A stretch of 64,000 nt of DNA from Pseudovibrio sp. Alg231-02. Its GTDB lineage: Bacteria; Pseudomonadota; Alphaproteobacteria; Rhizobiales; Stappiaceae. The notes beneath the pieces were generated by a model, which had not been told where the DNA came from, did not search any database, and worked only from the letters and a program-made list of their open reading frames with translations. Position 1 is the first letter of the stretch. Every line of letters starts with the position of its first letter. The position numbers were made by a program, and so were the translations under genes. Positions 9,116 through 18,254 of this stretch are shown piece by piece. Location: the NCBI RefSeq assembly GCF_900143565.1, contig NZ_FREX01000015.1, positions 48,908-112,907 on the forward strand, read 5' to 3'.

Positions 9116-10363
9116 CTAACCAAACATCATCTGCGCTTTACGCAAGGCTTCTACCAGGCGGTCGACTTCATCATGGGTGTTGTACAGGCCAAAACTTGCA
9201 CGGCATGTACTGGTCACGCCGTAGCGCGCCAGCAAAGGTTGCGCGCAATGCGTACCGGCCCGAACTGCAACGCCCGCTCTGTCAATCACCATCGAGATAT
9301 CGTGGGCGTGAACCCCCTCAATCTCAAAGGAGAAGATCGATCCCTTATCCTTGGCGTTACCAAAGATCTTCAGGGAATTGACTTCCTTTAAGCGCTGCTC
9401 TGCATAATCACGTAGGGACGCTTCATGCAATGCGATATTTTCGCGCCCCAGACTCTCCATATAGTCAAGGGCGGCCCCTAATCCAATAGCCTGAACGATT
9501 GGCGGGGTACCAGCCTCGAAACGATGCGGAGCTTCAGCATAGGTGACAAGACACTCGGTCACGTCCTTGATCATCTCACCACCGCCCTGGAATGGGCGCA
9601 TCTTGTTGAGAATCTCTTTCTTGCCGTAGAGCACGCCGATGCCGCTTGGACCGTAGAGCTTATGCCCGGTGATCGCATAGAAGTCACAGCCAATATCCTG
9701 AACGTCGACAGGCATGTGCACTGCACTTTGCGAGCCGTCGATCAGCACTTTTGCACCACGTTCGTGCGCAAGGCGCGTGACTTCTTTCACTGGAACCACA
9801 GTTCCGGTGACGTTGGACATATGGGTCATCGCGACGATTTTGGTGCGATCTGTCAGGAGTTTTTCAAACTCATCCAGCAGAAACGTTCCATCTTCTGCAA
9901 TGGGTGCCCATTTGATGACAGCGCCTTTGCGTTCCCGAAGGAAGTTCCAAGGCACGATGTTGGAATGGTGCTCCATGATGGAGATGATGATTTCATCGCC
10001 TTCCTGGATGTCATCTTCCAAACCGTAGGACACAAGGTTGATTGCTTCAGTCGTTGATTTTGTGAAAATAATTTCGTCAACGCTTGGGGCATTCAGGAAG
10101 CGGCGCACGGTTTCGCGTGCCGCCTCAAAGTTTTCGGTGGCCGTGTTCGACAGATAGTGTAAGCCACGGTGCACATTGGCATATTCCTGGGTGTAGGCTT
10201 TGGTGATTGCATCAATCACCGCCGTCGGCTTTTGGGCTGACGCACCATTATCCAGGTAGACCAACGGCTTGCCATAGACCTGAGTTGAAAGGATCGGAAA
10301 ATCTTTCCGAACCTTCTCAACATCGTATGGAGCTGTGAAAGCCGTGTTGTCGACCTTGGTCAT
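9116..10363 (-). CDS. sufS: Cysteine desulfurase SufS (group II)
   Basis: PLP enzyme that takes sulfur from cysteine for Fe-S assembly. The 415-residue protein has the PLP lysine in ITGHKLYGPSGIGVLYG (near residue 233) and the catalytic cysteine in RAGTHCAQPL (near residue 371), the group II form with a short catalytic loop. Opening YLDNGASAQKP and THMSNVTGTV are also typical. The start overlaps the sufD stop by four bases. SufE or SufU is not seen nearby. Confidence 0.93.
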   Translation of the reverse strand: MTKVDNTAFTAPYDVEKVRKDFPILSTQVYGKPLVYLDNGASAQKPTAVIDAITKAYTQEYANVHRGLHYLSNTATENFEAARETVRRFLNAPSVDEIIFTKSTTEAINLVSYGLEDDIQEGDEIIISIMEHHSNIVPWNFLRERKGAVIKWAPIAEDGTFLLDEFEKLLTDRTKIVAMTHMSNVTGTVVPVKEVTRLAHERGAKVLIDGSQSAVHMPVDVQDIGCDFYAITGHKLYGPSGIGVLYGKKEILNKMRPFQGGGEMIKDVTECLVTYAEAPHRFEAGTPPIVQAIGLGAALDYMESLGRENIALHEASLRDYAEQRLKEVNSLKIFGNAKDKGSIFSFEIEGVHAHDISMVIDRAGVAVRAGTHCAQPLLARYGVTSTCRASFGLYNTHDEVDRLVEALRKAQMMFG

Positions 10364-11643
10364 TCGCTCACCATATCATCGGCATGAAGCCAACTGCGTG
10401 TCATTGCTTCCAGCAATTCTACACACTGTTCCTCTTCAAATTCCTCAATAGCTTCTGAAAGGAATGCGAGAACGAGGATTTTGCGTGCCTGCGCTTCTGG
10501 AATACCGCGTGCCATGAGGTAGAACAGCAGGTCTTCGTCAATGTCGCCGGTGGTGGAACCGTGGGCGCACTGAACGTCGTCCGCAAAGATTTCCAACTCA
10601 GGTTTGGCATTGATTTCAGCGGTATCGCTCAGCAGAAGCGTTTTGATCATCATCTGACCATCAGTCTTCTGAGCTGCTTGTTCCACAATGATCTTGCCCT
10701 GGAAAACTGCGCGGGCTTTGTCGTCGACGACAGAACGGTAGTATTCGCGGCTTTCACATCCTGGAACGGCATGCTTCACAAACAGTGTGATATCAGCATG
10801 TTGGTTGTCTTTGAGCAGAGATGTTCCGCGCAGGCCAGCATGGGTGTTCTCGCCCTTGAACTCAAGGAAGAGCTGGGCACGAGAGAGCGATGCGCCTTCA
10901 TTGTAGATGAAGTGCTGGAAATTGGTTTCCGCACCCAGCTCAATGCTAAGCGTCTCGATATGCTGCGCTTTTGCGCTTTCCACCTGCAGCTTCAGCCAGT
11001 GCACATCTGCTTTATCACCAACCTTGACCTCTGTGAGGGCGTTGGATTGGTAAGCAGCGTCGGCATCGCCTTCAAAGCTCTCGATAATGAGCGCTTTTGC
11101 GCCCGAACCGATCTCAACCGTGGTGCCTGCATAGGAGCTGACTTGGGAACCGTCGGTGTAACGAACGATCTCAATCGGCAGCTCAATCTTTGCATTTGCA
11201 TCGATCTTGATGCTGATGCCGCCCTGAACCAGAGCCTGATTGAGGTGCGCCATGGCATCATCAGTGCCCAGCTGTGCTGCCAGGAAGCCGTTGGTCTGAG
11301 CGATGCTCAAGCCTGCAACATTCTGATCTGAAGACAGTTCTGGCGCATAGCGACCATTGACGATGGCAATGCGGTAGGTCTTCAGATCACCAGCACCCTT
11401 CAAAGCATCAGCTTTAGGTGCGGTTTTTGAAGCCAATGCAAATGCATCGTTCATCTTGGTGCGCAGGTCTGTGTAGTGCCACTCTTCAACGCGGCGATGT
11501 GGAATACCTTTCGCTTTGAAAGCATCCCACGCCTGTTTGCGTTGATTTGCGTTTTCCTGCGTTGTTTGCGCGAAAATTGCGTCGAACTGAGCGTTCAGGC
11601 TCTGCTCTGCTTTTGTCTCTTTGATATTTGCCGGAGCATTCAT
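10360..11643 (-). CDS. sufD: Fe-S scaffold subunit SufD
   Basis: SufD is the partner of SufB in the SufBC2D scaffold and is needed for iron entry. The 427-residue protein shows the SufBD core: LKVGDKADVHWLKLQ, the beta-helix repeats, and the C-terminal DVQCAHGSTTGDIDEDLLFYLMARGIPEAQARKIL, including the functional His of CAHGSTTG. The N-terminal helical region contains PHRRVEEWHYTDLR, typical of SufD. It lies 15 bp after sufC and overlaps sufS. Confidence 0.93.
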   Translation of the reverse strand: MNAPANIKETKAEQSLNAQFDAIFAQTTQENANQRKQAWDAFKAKGIPHRRVEEWHYTDLRTKMNDAFALASKTAPKADALKGAGDLKTYRIAIVNGRYAPELSSDQNVAGLSIAQTNGFLAAQLGTDDAMAHLNQALVQGGISIKIDANAKIELPIEIVRYTDGSQVSSYAGTTVEIGSGAKALIIESFEGDADAAYQSNALTEVKVGDKADVHWLKLQVESAKAQHIETLSIELGAETNFQHFIYNEGASLSRAQLFLEFKGENTHAGLRGTSLLKDNQHADITLFVKHAVPGCESREYYRSVVDDKARAVFQGKIIVEQAAQKTDGQMMIKTLLLSDTAEINAKPELEIFADDVQCAHGSTTGDIDEDLLFYLMARGIPEAQARKILVLAFLSEAIEEFEEEQCVELLEAMTRSWLHADDMVSE

Positions 11644-11658
11644 CGGTTACCCTCCAGC

Positions 11659-12411
11659 TCAAGCAGCTTCTTCGCCGACGTAATCAGCGTAACCGTTTTT
11701 CTCCAGTTCAAGAGCAAGCTCTTTACCGCCGGTTTTCACGATCTTACCTTTGGACAGAACGTGCACGACGTCTGGTACAATGTGGTCCAGCAAACGTTGG
11801 TAGTGCGTGATCACGATCATAGAGCGCTCAGGGGAGCGAAGCTGGTTGACGCCTTCAGAAACAACGCGCAGTGCATCGATGTCCAGACCTGAATCTGTTT
11901 CATCCAAAACGCACAGAGTTGGTTCCAGCAGAGACATCTGCAGGATCTCAGCGCGCTTCTTTTCGCCGCCGGAGAAGCCAACGTTGAGTGGACGCTTGAG
12001 CATGTCTGGCGTCACTTTCAGCTCTTTGGACTTCTCACGTACGAGCTTCATGAAGTCAGGGGTGGAGATTTCATCTTCACCGCGTGCTTTGCGCTGTGCA
12101 TTCAACGCAGTCTTCAGGAAGGTCATGGTTGCAACACCCGGGATTTCGATCGGGTACTGGAACGCAAGGAACATGCCGGCAGCGGCGCGCTCATCGGCAC
12201 CAAGCTCAGCCCAGTCAACGCCATTGTAGGAGATGGAGCCCTCAGTGATCTCGTAATCGTCTTTGCCTGCCAATACATATGACAGGGTGGACTTACCAGA
12301 CCCGTTTGGTCCCATGATCGCGTGGACTTCACCCGGGCGTACAGTCAGGTCAATGCCGCGAAGGATTTTGTTGCCATCAACTTCGGCGTGCAGGTTTTTG
12401 ATCTCAAGCAT
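11659..12411 (-). CDS. sufC: Fe-S assembly ATPase SufC
   Basis: ABC-type ATPase that drives conformational change of the SufBCD complex; it is cytosolic and not a transporter. Walker A GPNGSGKST near residue 35, signature GFSGGEKKRAEIL and Walker B CVLDETDSGLD are present in the usual order, with the H of ITHYQRLL as switch histidine. Length 250 residues is normal. It lies 60 bp after sufB in the same direction. Confidence 0.95.
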   Translation of the reverse strand: MLEIKNLHAEVDGNKILRGIDLTVRPGEVHAIMGPNGSGKSTLSYVLAGKDDYEITEGSISYNGVDWAELGADERAAAGMFLAFQYPIEIPGVATMTFLKTALNAQRKARGEDEISTPDFMKLVREKSKELKVTPDMLKRPLNVGFSGGEKKRAEILQMSLLEPTLCVLDETDSGLDIDALRVVSEGVNQLRSPERSMIVITHYQRLLDHIVPDVVHVLSKGKIVKTGGKELALELEKNGYADYVGEEAA

Positions 12412-12471
12412 CTATCGTTCTCGTCTTTTCAATTCGTCAATAGGTACGAGGCAAACGCGGTGATCCGCGTT

Positions 12472-13944
12472 TTAGCCCACACTTCCTTCAAGGCTGATCG
12501 AAATCAGTTTTTGTGCCTCAACTGCGAATTCCATCGGCAGTTGCTGGATTACGTCCCGGACAAAACCATTCACGATCAATGCGACAGCTTCTTCCTCATC
12601 AAGGCCACGGGCCTGACAGTAGAACATCTGGTCGTCAGAGATCTTGGAGGTTGTTGCCTCGTGCTCGAACACCGCTGAGGAGTTCTTGCTTTCGATGTAA
12701 GGGACGGTGTGGGCACCGCACTTATCGCCAATGAGAAGCGAGTCACACTGGGTGAAGTTACGTGCGTTAGATGCCTTGCGATGCGCGGAAACCTGCCCGC
12801 GATAGGTGTTTTGAGAGACACCTGCGGAGATACCCTTGGAGATAATCCGGCTGGCAGTATTTTTGCCCAGATGGATCATCTTGGTGCCGCTGTCGATCTG
12901 CTGGTGACCATTAGAGATCGCAATGGAGTAGAACTCACCTTGTGAGTTATCTCCGCGCAGAATGCAGCTTGGGTATTTCCAAGTGATGGCAGAACCGGTT
13001 TCAACCTGTGTCCAAGAGATTTTGGAGTTCTTTTCGCGGCAATCGCCACGCTTGGTCACGAAGTTGTAGATACCGCCTTTGCCTTCAGAGTCGCCTGGGT
13101 ACCAGTTCTGAACGGTAGAATACTTGATCTGTGCATCTTCCAGAGCAACAAGCTCAACCACAGCAGCGTGCAGCTGGTTTTCATCGCGCTGAGGGGCAGT
13201 ACACCCTTCCAGATAAGACACATAAGAGCCTTTATCTGCGATGATCAGCGTACGCTCAAACTGGCCTGTGTTCGGCTCGTTGATGCGGAAGTAGGTGGAC
13301 AGTTCCATTGGGCAACGCACGCCTGGTGGAATGTACACAAACGACCCATCAGAGAACACAGCTGAGTTCAATGTTGCGTAGAAGTTGTCGGAGACCGGAA
13401 CAACAGACCCAAGGTACTTTTGAACCAGCTCTGGATGCTCACGAATTGCTTCGGAGATCGGGCAGAAAATAACGCCTGCCTTGGCCAGTTCTTCCTTAAA
13501 GGTTGTTGCTACTGAAACACTATCGAAAACGGCATCAACTGCGACGCGATTTTCTGGTGCAACACCTGCCAAGATTTCCTGCTCGGACAATGGAATGCCC
13601 AGCTTCTTGTAGGTTTCCAGAATCTCTGGATCCACCTCGTCAAGAGACTTGGGTCCCTCACGTTTTTTAGGTGCTGCATAATAATGAAGGTCTTCAAAGT
13701 CGATCTTCGGGTAATCAACTCGCGCCCATGTTGGCTCTTCCATCGTCTTCCAACGACGGAACGCTTCCAAGCGCCAATTGAGCATCCATTCGGGTTCGTC
13801 TTTTTTAGCCGAAATGTATGCAACGATATCTTCATTGAGCCCTTTGGGAGCAAGCTCACTTTCGATATCGGTTACGAAGCCATATTTATACTGATCAACA
13901 TCAATTGCTTTGACCTGATCAATTGTTTCCTGGACTGCCGCCAT
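12472..13944 (-). CDS. sufB: Fe-S scaffold subunit SufB
   Basis: Main scaffold on which new Fe-S clusters are built. The 490-residue protein has the SufB N-terminal motif [60 protein letters not shown], and near the C-terminus [19 protein letters not shown] with the essential cysteine. ATG 13944 (MAAVQETID) is chosen over the upstream in-frame start at 13968 because GGAG lies about 8 bases before it. It is preceded by a 150-bp gap from the NifS-like gene, which holds a stem-loop. Confidence 0.94.
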   Translation of the reverse strand: MAAVQETIDQVKAIDVDQYKYGFVTDIESELAPKGLNEDIVAYISAKKDEPEWMLNWRLEAFRRWKTMEEPTWARVDYPKIDFEDLHYYAAPKKREGPKSLDEVDPEILETYKKLGIPLSEQEILAGVAPENRVAVDAVFDSVSVATTFKEELAKAGVIFCPISEAIREHPELVQKYLGSVVPVSDNFYATLNSAVFSDGSFVYIPPGVRCPMELSTYFRINEPNTGQFERTLIIADKGSYVSYLEGCTAPQRDENQLHAAVVELVALEDAQIKYSTVQNWYPGDSEGKGGIYNFVTKRGDCREKNSKISWTQVETGSAITWKYPSCILRGDNSQGEFYSIAISNGHQQIDSGTKMIHLGKNTASRIISKGISAGVSQNTYRGQVSAHRKASNARNFTQCDSLLIGDKCGAHTVPYIESKNSSAVFEHEATTSKISDDQMFYCQARGLDEEEAVALIVNGFVRDVIQQLPMEFAVEAQKLISISLEGSVG

Positions 13945-14049
13945 GCTTTGTCTCCATACGCGGTTCAAAGCCGCATTGGGTACGATTATTGGACCCGTTT
14001 GCCCTTACTTAACAGATGCTCTGTCGCAACACAGTGCATCCTTATTTAT

Positions 14050-14067
14050 ACGAGGGTTTGTCCTCGT
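14050..14067. other. Stem-loop between the nifS-like gene and sufB
   Basis: ACGAGG/CCTCGT with a 6-base loop sits in the intergenic stretch. On the plus strand it is followed by a T-rich tract (TTTATTTTTA) but no plus-strand gene ends there; on the minus strand it could be a processing or attenuation element inside the operon. Confidence 0.35.
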
Positions 14068-14095
14068 TTATTTTTATATACGGCGTTCACCCCTT

Positions 14096-15253
14096 CTATG
14101 TGGGCTTCATTCGTTTATAAATTTTCGTCCAAGCGCCTAAAAAACGCTCAACATCTTCATGGGTTGTCGCCCAACCGAGACTGACCCGGATTGCGCCACG
14201 CGCCAATGATTCCGATACTCCCATTGCAAGAAGCACATGGGATGCGCCTACTTTGCCGGATGAACAAGCAGACCCAGATGAAACAGCGACACCAAACAAG
14301 TCAAAGTTGATCAGTGCGGTTTCAGCTGAAATCCCTTCAACTGCGAAACACGTCGTGTTGCCAAGACGCGCGACATCTTTACCGAAGATAATCGCATCTG
14401 AAGAAAGTTCATTCAGTCTCTCTTCCATATGGTCTCGCAGGCGCGAAATCCTAGCATGTTCATCAGGATTAGTTGATTGCGCTGCCGCAACCGCAAATCC
14501 TGCAATGCCTGCCGTATTCTCTGTTCCGGCTCTTCTCCACGATTCTTGTCCGCCACCCGTCAGCAGCGGAATGGGGCGAAAATCACCTTTCCCGAGGATA
14601 AGAGCACCAACCCCTTGTGGACCTCCGATTTTATGGGAGGAGATCGACATGGAGTTGCAGCCAATCATGGCCATTGAAAGTGGTTCTTTCCCTGCCATCT
14701 GGACTGCATCCACATGGTAGAGATGACCTAAATCTTCTGTGAGAACGCCGATTTCTTGCAGGGGCTGCAAAACACCGGTCTCACTATTGGCAGCCATAAC
14801 AGAAACCAACGCGGTTTCATCTTCTCCCAGCTTCTCAAGCAATCTGCGCAGTTCACTCACTACCACGCGCCCGTCTTCATCAACGGGAATGCTTTGAACA
14901 TTTTGGGCTGCAAACCGACCACCAGCTATAATGGATGGGTGTTCGATTGCGCTCACAAAAACCTGGGTCAGAATATAGGGCTCGCCATTTTTTAGCCAAG
15001 TGGGCGATAATGCTGTGACGTTTGCCTCTGACGCTCCACTCGTAAAAATGATATTCGCCGGGTTGCCATCTACCAGATCTGCAATTTTGTGCCTTGCATC
15101 TTCGATGATGGATCGGGCGCGCCGACCGCTGCTGTGAATAGAGGACGCATTGCCAGCTGCTTTGTAGGCTTCCTGAAGAGCTAAAAGAGATTCTTCCCTC
15201 AGCGGAGCGCTGGCGTTATAGTCTAAATATGTCAGTTCACGGTTTATTGTCAT
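14096..15253 (-). CDS. NifS/IscS-like cysteine desulfurase (group I)
   Basis: Second cysteine desulfurase of the operon. The 385-residue protein has YLDYNASAPLRE at the start, the PLP lysine in ISSHKIGGPQGVGAL (near residue 198) and the mobile-loop cysteine in SSGSACSSGKVG (near residue 325), the group I signature. In many alphaproteobacteria a desulfurase of this type precedes sufB, usually with iscR in front; here iscR is not present. It is the first suf gene after the candidate Irr box, about 200 bp upstream. Which desulfurase feeds SufBCD cannot be told from sequence. Confidence 0.88.
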   Translation of the reverse strand: MTINRELTYLDYNASAPLREESLLALQEAYKAAGNASSIHSSGRRARSIIEDARHKIADLVDGNPANIIFTSGASEANVTALSPTWLKNGEPYILTQVFVSAIEHPSIIAGGRFAAQNVQSIPVDEDGRVVVSELRRLLEKLGEDETALVSVMAANSETGVLQPLQEIGVLTEDLGHLYHVDAVQMAGKEPLSMAMIGCNSMSISSHKIGGPQGVGALILGKGDFRPIPLLTGGGQESWRRAGTENTAGIAGFAVAAAQSTNPDEHARISRLRDHMEERLNELSSDAIIFGKDVARLGNTTCFAVEGISAETALINFDLFGVAVSSGSACSSGKVGASHVLLAMGVSESLARGAIRVSLGWATTHEDVERFLGAWTKIYKRMKPT

Positions 15254-15455
15254 AGTTTAACACAGAAAATGGGGTTCTTTAGTGCCCTAATTGGGTCTCT
15301 ATGGAAATGGAAACCTTGATATTTTCCACGGTGCTTACGATAAGGGGTAAAGAGTTCCCTTTGAGTTCGTTGAGGTCTATAACGTGCGTGCGCCGAGTTG
15401 GATATACCTTTCTCCAATAGAGGCCGATTTTCAGTGTAGCCCTTGAGGTTCATCG

Positions 15456-15470
15456 TAGAATAATTCTAAA
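15456..15470 (-). promoter_or_regulatory. Candidate Irr box (iron control element) of the suf operon
   Basis: On the minus strand TTTAGAATTATTCTA matches the palindromic iron control element bound by Irr in alphaproteobacteria (TTTAGAA-N3-TTCTAAA as I recall it). A further half-site-like TTAGAAC lies directly upstream. The site is about 200 bp from the nifS-like start and 110 bp from the divergent hydrolase start, so it could control either promoter. Confidence 0.65.
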
Positions 15471-15581
15471 CTGGTTCTAATAAACTTGCGTCTCGCAGTC
15501 AAGTTTAATCGACAATGATCCGGTATACCAAAAAGCCGGCAGACATTTGCTGCCGACTAAAACAAGAGGATTTTGCAGTAT

Positions 15582-16241
15582 ATGCCTGAGGTGATCTTCA
15601 ATGGCCCTGCAGGGCGGCTAGAAGGCCGTTTCCATCCAGCAAAAAAACGTAATGCTCCGATTGCACTGGTTCTTCATTTGCACCCGCAGTTTGGCGGCAC
15701 GATGAACAACCAGATTATCTATCAGACCTATTACATGTTTGCGAAACGCGGCTTCGCAGTTTTGCGTTTCAACTTCCGCGGCGTGGGTCGTTCCCAGGGT
15801 CAGTTCGACCATGGTCAAGGTGAGCTTTCAGATGCTGCTGCGGCGTTGGACTGGGTACAAACCATCCATCCGGATGCACGTGCTTGCTGGATTGCGGGCT
15901 TCTCATTTGGTGCATGGATTGGCATGCAGCTCTTGATGCGTCGTCCTGAAGTTGAGGGCTTTATCTCTATCGCCCCACCAGCCAACTTGCATGACTTCTC
16001 CTTCCTTGCCCCCTGCCCGTCTTCAGGGCTGATCATTCATGGTGAGCAGGACAAGGTTGTTCCTCAAAAGGACGTGCAGGCGCTGGTTGATAAGTTGAAA
16101 ACCCAAAAGGGTATCATTATCGACCATCAGGAAATGCCAGGTGCAAACCACTTCTTTGAAAACCATGTAGATGGTCTGATTGGGAACTGTGCCGGCTATC
16201 TCGATCGCCGTCTCGGCCTGATCGGAGAAGACGCTGGATAA
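15582..16241 (+). CDS. Alpha/beta hydrolase
   Basis: A 219-residue single-domain hydrolase of unknown substrate. The nucleophile elbow is GFSFGAWIG (Ser near residue 111), the acid is probably in GEQDKVVPQKD and the catalytic His in GANHFFENH near residue 190. The oxyanion region is HLHPQFGGTMNN. No signal peptide, so cytosolic. ATG 15582 has AAGAGGA 11 bases upstream; a TTG nine bases earlier is too close to it. It is divergent from the suf operon and ends at a strong terminator. Confidence 0.85.
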   Translation: MPEVIFNGPAGRLEGRFHPAKKRNAPIALVLHLHPQFGGTMNNQIIYQTYYMFAKRGFAVLRFNFRGVGRSQGQFDHGQGELSDAAAALDWVQTIHPDARACWIAGFSFGAWIGMQLLMRRPEVEGFISIAPPANLHDFSFLAPCPSSGLIIHGEQDKVVPQKDVQALVDKLKTQKGIIIDHQEMPGANHFFENHVDGLIGNCAGYLDRRLGLIGEDAG

Positions 16242-16261
16242 TCAGCGATGCTTTACGCATT

Positions 16262-16295
16262 AAAAAAGCCCGGTCGATTGACCGGGCTTTTTTCG
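16262..16295. terminator. Bidirectional intrinsic terminator
   Basis: AAAAAAGCCCGGTC-GATT-GACCGGGCTTTTTTT forms a perfect GC-rich stem flanked by A and T runs. It serves the hydrolase gene on the plus strand and the NDUFA12 gene on the minus strand. Confidence 0.93.
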
Positions 16296-16310
16296 TAACT
16301 CATGTCTGGC

Positions 16311-16697
16311 TTATTCGCCAGGTGTCCAGGCGTGGTAGTCTCCAGTCACTTCCGGACGTTTTTCCGGGGTCAGGATGGACCCTTTTGGACGATATGCATT
16401 TGGTGTGCCTGTCAGGTTTGGAGAGTGAGCGATTTCCCACTCACGCGCGACATAACCACTCTCTGTTGGTGGAGTGTCTGTGCGGTAATGCATCCAACCG
16501 TGCCAACCGGCAGGGATCTGGGAGGCTTCAGCAAGGTTTTTATAAATCACCCAACGACGCTTGCCGCCGCGCTCTTTATAATACTTGTTACCAAAGTCAT
16601 CGGTCCCGACGAACTCACCCTTTCTCCATGTGAAGAAGCGAGTGCCCCACGTGTCACTGTTCCACCATGTGAAGAACGTAAGCAGAAGGTGTTTCAT
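16311..16697 (-). CDS. NDUFA12 family complex I accessory subunit
   Basis: Homologue of the mitochondrial 17.2-kDa (B17.2/NDUFA12) accessory subunit of NADH:ubiquinone oxidoreductase, present in alphaproteobacteria. The 128-residue protein has TWRKGEFVGTDDFGNKYY, RRWVIYK, IPAGWHGWMHYRTDTPP and the C-terminal YRPKGSIL with Y-x-x-W-x-P, all typical. The main nuo operon is not in the window; a solitary location is normal for this gene. Confidence 0.92.
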   Translation of the reverse strand: MKHLLLTFFTWWNSDTWGTRFFTWRKGEFVGTDDFGNKYYKERGGKRRWVIYKNLAEASQIPAGWHGWMHYRTDTPPTESGYVAREWEIAHSPNLTGTPNAYRPKGSILTPEKRPEVTGDYHAWTPGE

Positions 16698-16866
16698 GTG
16701 TCTGGCCTTTCCAGATCGGTGGCTTTGTAAATTTTCCCGGAATATGACGAGTGTTTGGGTGCCTGTCCAGTCTTAGAGTACCGTAGTTTCAACTATTCAC
16801 CGGAAGTCGCTTTAAATATCCTAGGGTCAGTTATTATTTTCACAATTCCGATGACTATTTTGCACG

Positions 16867-17556
16867 TTACTTCTTGGTACGGCGCGACAAGTACGGGTTT
16901 TGACTGAACTTGTCTGCTGGTGAAACATTTCCAACTTCCAGATCCTTGAGTGAGAGAGGCTCGTTCTCATCTCTTTTCGCCGATCTGCGCGGCCTTGGCA
17001 CCATTTCAGATTCGGGTGATGGTGCGTTCTCGTCCTTCTGGTATTCGCGCGCTTTGTTGAGCGCCGCGAACTTGGCCTGATTCTGTTCCAGTCGCTTTGC
17101 CGTTCCATCAATAATGAAACCACCGTCGTTGTTGCGGACGAACTGACGACGATCCTTGCTGATTGATTCTAGCGATTTCTTCAAAACAGAGGATGAAATC
17201 GGCGTGACCAGCAGATGATGGGCCCCTGCTTCCAAGGCGCGCGTCACCAAAGCACGGGTGCCATAGGCCGTAATAAAGACGAGCGGAACATTGATGAGCT
17301 CGGGGATTCGGCCTGAACGCATAAGCTTTAAGAGCTGGAAACCGCTGACGGGTTTCATCTCCCAACCGGATAACACCAGATCTGGTGGGTCCGAGATGAG
17401 CATTGGTAATGCATCTTTGGGACTGTCATAGACACGCACGCGCCCAAGCTTCAGGGTGCCTAAGATACCCCTTAGGATTGCTTGGGTGGGTTTTGACTGT
17501 TCCACAAGAACCACATCTAACTGAGAAATGTCCTTGCCGAAGGAGGTGTGATGCAT
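16867..17556 (-). CDS. Degenerate receiver-domain protein (pseudo-response regulator)
   Basis: 229 residues: a CheY-like receiver (about 12-135) and a charged, probably disordered C-terminal tail with no DNA-binding or enzyme domain. The fold signature is clear (VYDSPKDALPMLISDPPDLVL, VPLVFITAYG, ALEAGAHHLLVTPIS) but the phosphorylation site is lost. Where the acceptor Asp should be the sequence reads LSGWEM, with Gly in that place; the acidic pair is Glu-Gln (LVEQS); the conserved Lys before Pro is Thr (VTP). The protein therefore probably works by binding rather than by Asp phosphorylation. The gene is alone, downstream of a 700-bp gap shared with nrdJ. Confidence 0.8.
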   Translation of the reverse strand: MHHTSFGKDISQLDVVLVEQSKPTQAILRGILGTLKLGRVRVYDSPKDALPMLISDPPDLVLSGWEMKPVSGFQLLKLMRSGRIPELINVPLVFITAYGTRALVTRALEAGAHHLLVTPISSSVLKKSLESISKDRRQFVRNNDGGFIIDGTAKRLEQNQAKFAALNKAREYQKDENAPSPESEMVPRPRRSAKRDENEPLSLKDLEVGNVSPADKFSQNPYLSRRTKK

Positions 17557-18254
17557 ATCTGCTCGCTAATTTAACCTAACCAGATACCGAAGGTAATTGA
17601 GAAACTATATATGATCTCTCCATACAACTACTGCGTAAAATTGCGTGGGGTACACAGACTTTTTTACCCGTGAAATTTTCTGATCCACTGAATAATTTTT
17701 CCTAAAAATATCCCCCAGAAAAAATGAGCTTGAATTTGCATTTTCGCTTGGCTTTGCGGAAATGGCGGGGTTCTGCTGCCTGTGCCCGATTTGGAACACA
17801 CCAGAGCCTCCCCACAATCCACACAGATTACAATATTTGGTGTTCCGATCCCTCTTATGCACACAACCAGTGGACAGATCGCGCTTGACGATGCTTTCCG
17901 ATTCAATCTAATTTGAGGTCGAAATCAAGACGTGTTCAGGATAGTGCGGCCTCGGCCGGGAGTTCACCACATTTAAGTAGCTTCGAGTGCTAGGAGTTGG
18001 ATTAACATTCACTTCCAGCGGTCGCTTTTTTTTGCCAATTACAGCCTAAATATTGTGTTAATATATTATCAGCACACTAGATATTGTGATAGCATCGAAT
18101 TGCGTGCCACTTTACCTGCGTTTACTAGGATAAATGCCAGATAGCGGATTAATCAAAACCGGCGGCGGACTTTTGGTTAAAATCTTAGCTATCGGCACTC
18201 TTAAAACCGAGATGCACCGCGGTGACCGTCACCGGGTGCGATAAGGGGCTAAAC
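17557..18254. other. Intergenic region upstream of nrdJ
   Basis: About 700 bp between the divergent receiver gene and nrdJ. Its right half holds the two NrdR boxes. I looked for a cobalamin riboswitch, since nrdJ needs B12, and did not recognise one. Short reading frames around 17605-17906 lack coding character. Confidence 0.5.
18043..18089 (+). promoter_or_regulatory. Tandem NrdR boxes of nrdJ
   Basis: Two 16-bp sites, AGCCTAAATATTGTGT (18043-18058) and ACACTAGATATTGTGA (18074-18089), start 31 bp apart. The second is close to the NrdR consensus ACACWATATATWGTGT and the first matches mainly in its 3' half. A spacing of about three helical turns is typical for cooperative NrdR binding. Confidence 0.8.

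Noticed and set aside
15250..15453. A 67-codon minus-strand frame that overlaps the nifS-like start with an ATGA junction
   Set aside because: The overlap looked like translational coupling and I considered a truncated iscR, but the product is rich in Arg, Pro and His, matches no IscR motif, has no ribosome binding site, and starts three bases from the Irr box. I treat it as leader.
17557..18254. Possible cobalamin riboswitch before nrdJ
   Set aside because: Expected from the biology, but the conserved B12-box core could not be found; only NrdR boxes were supported.
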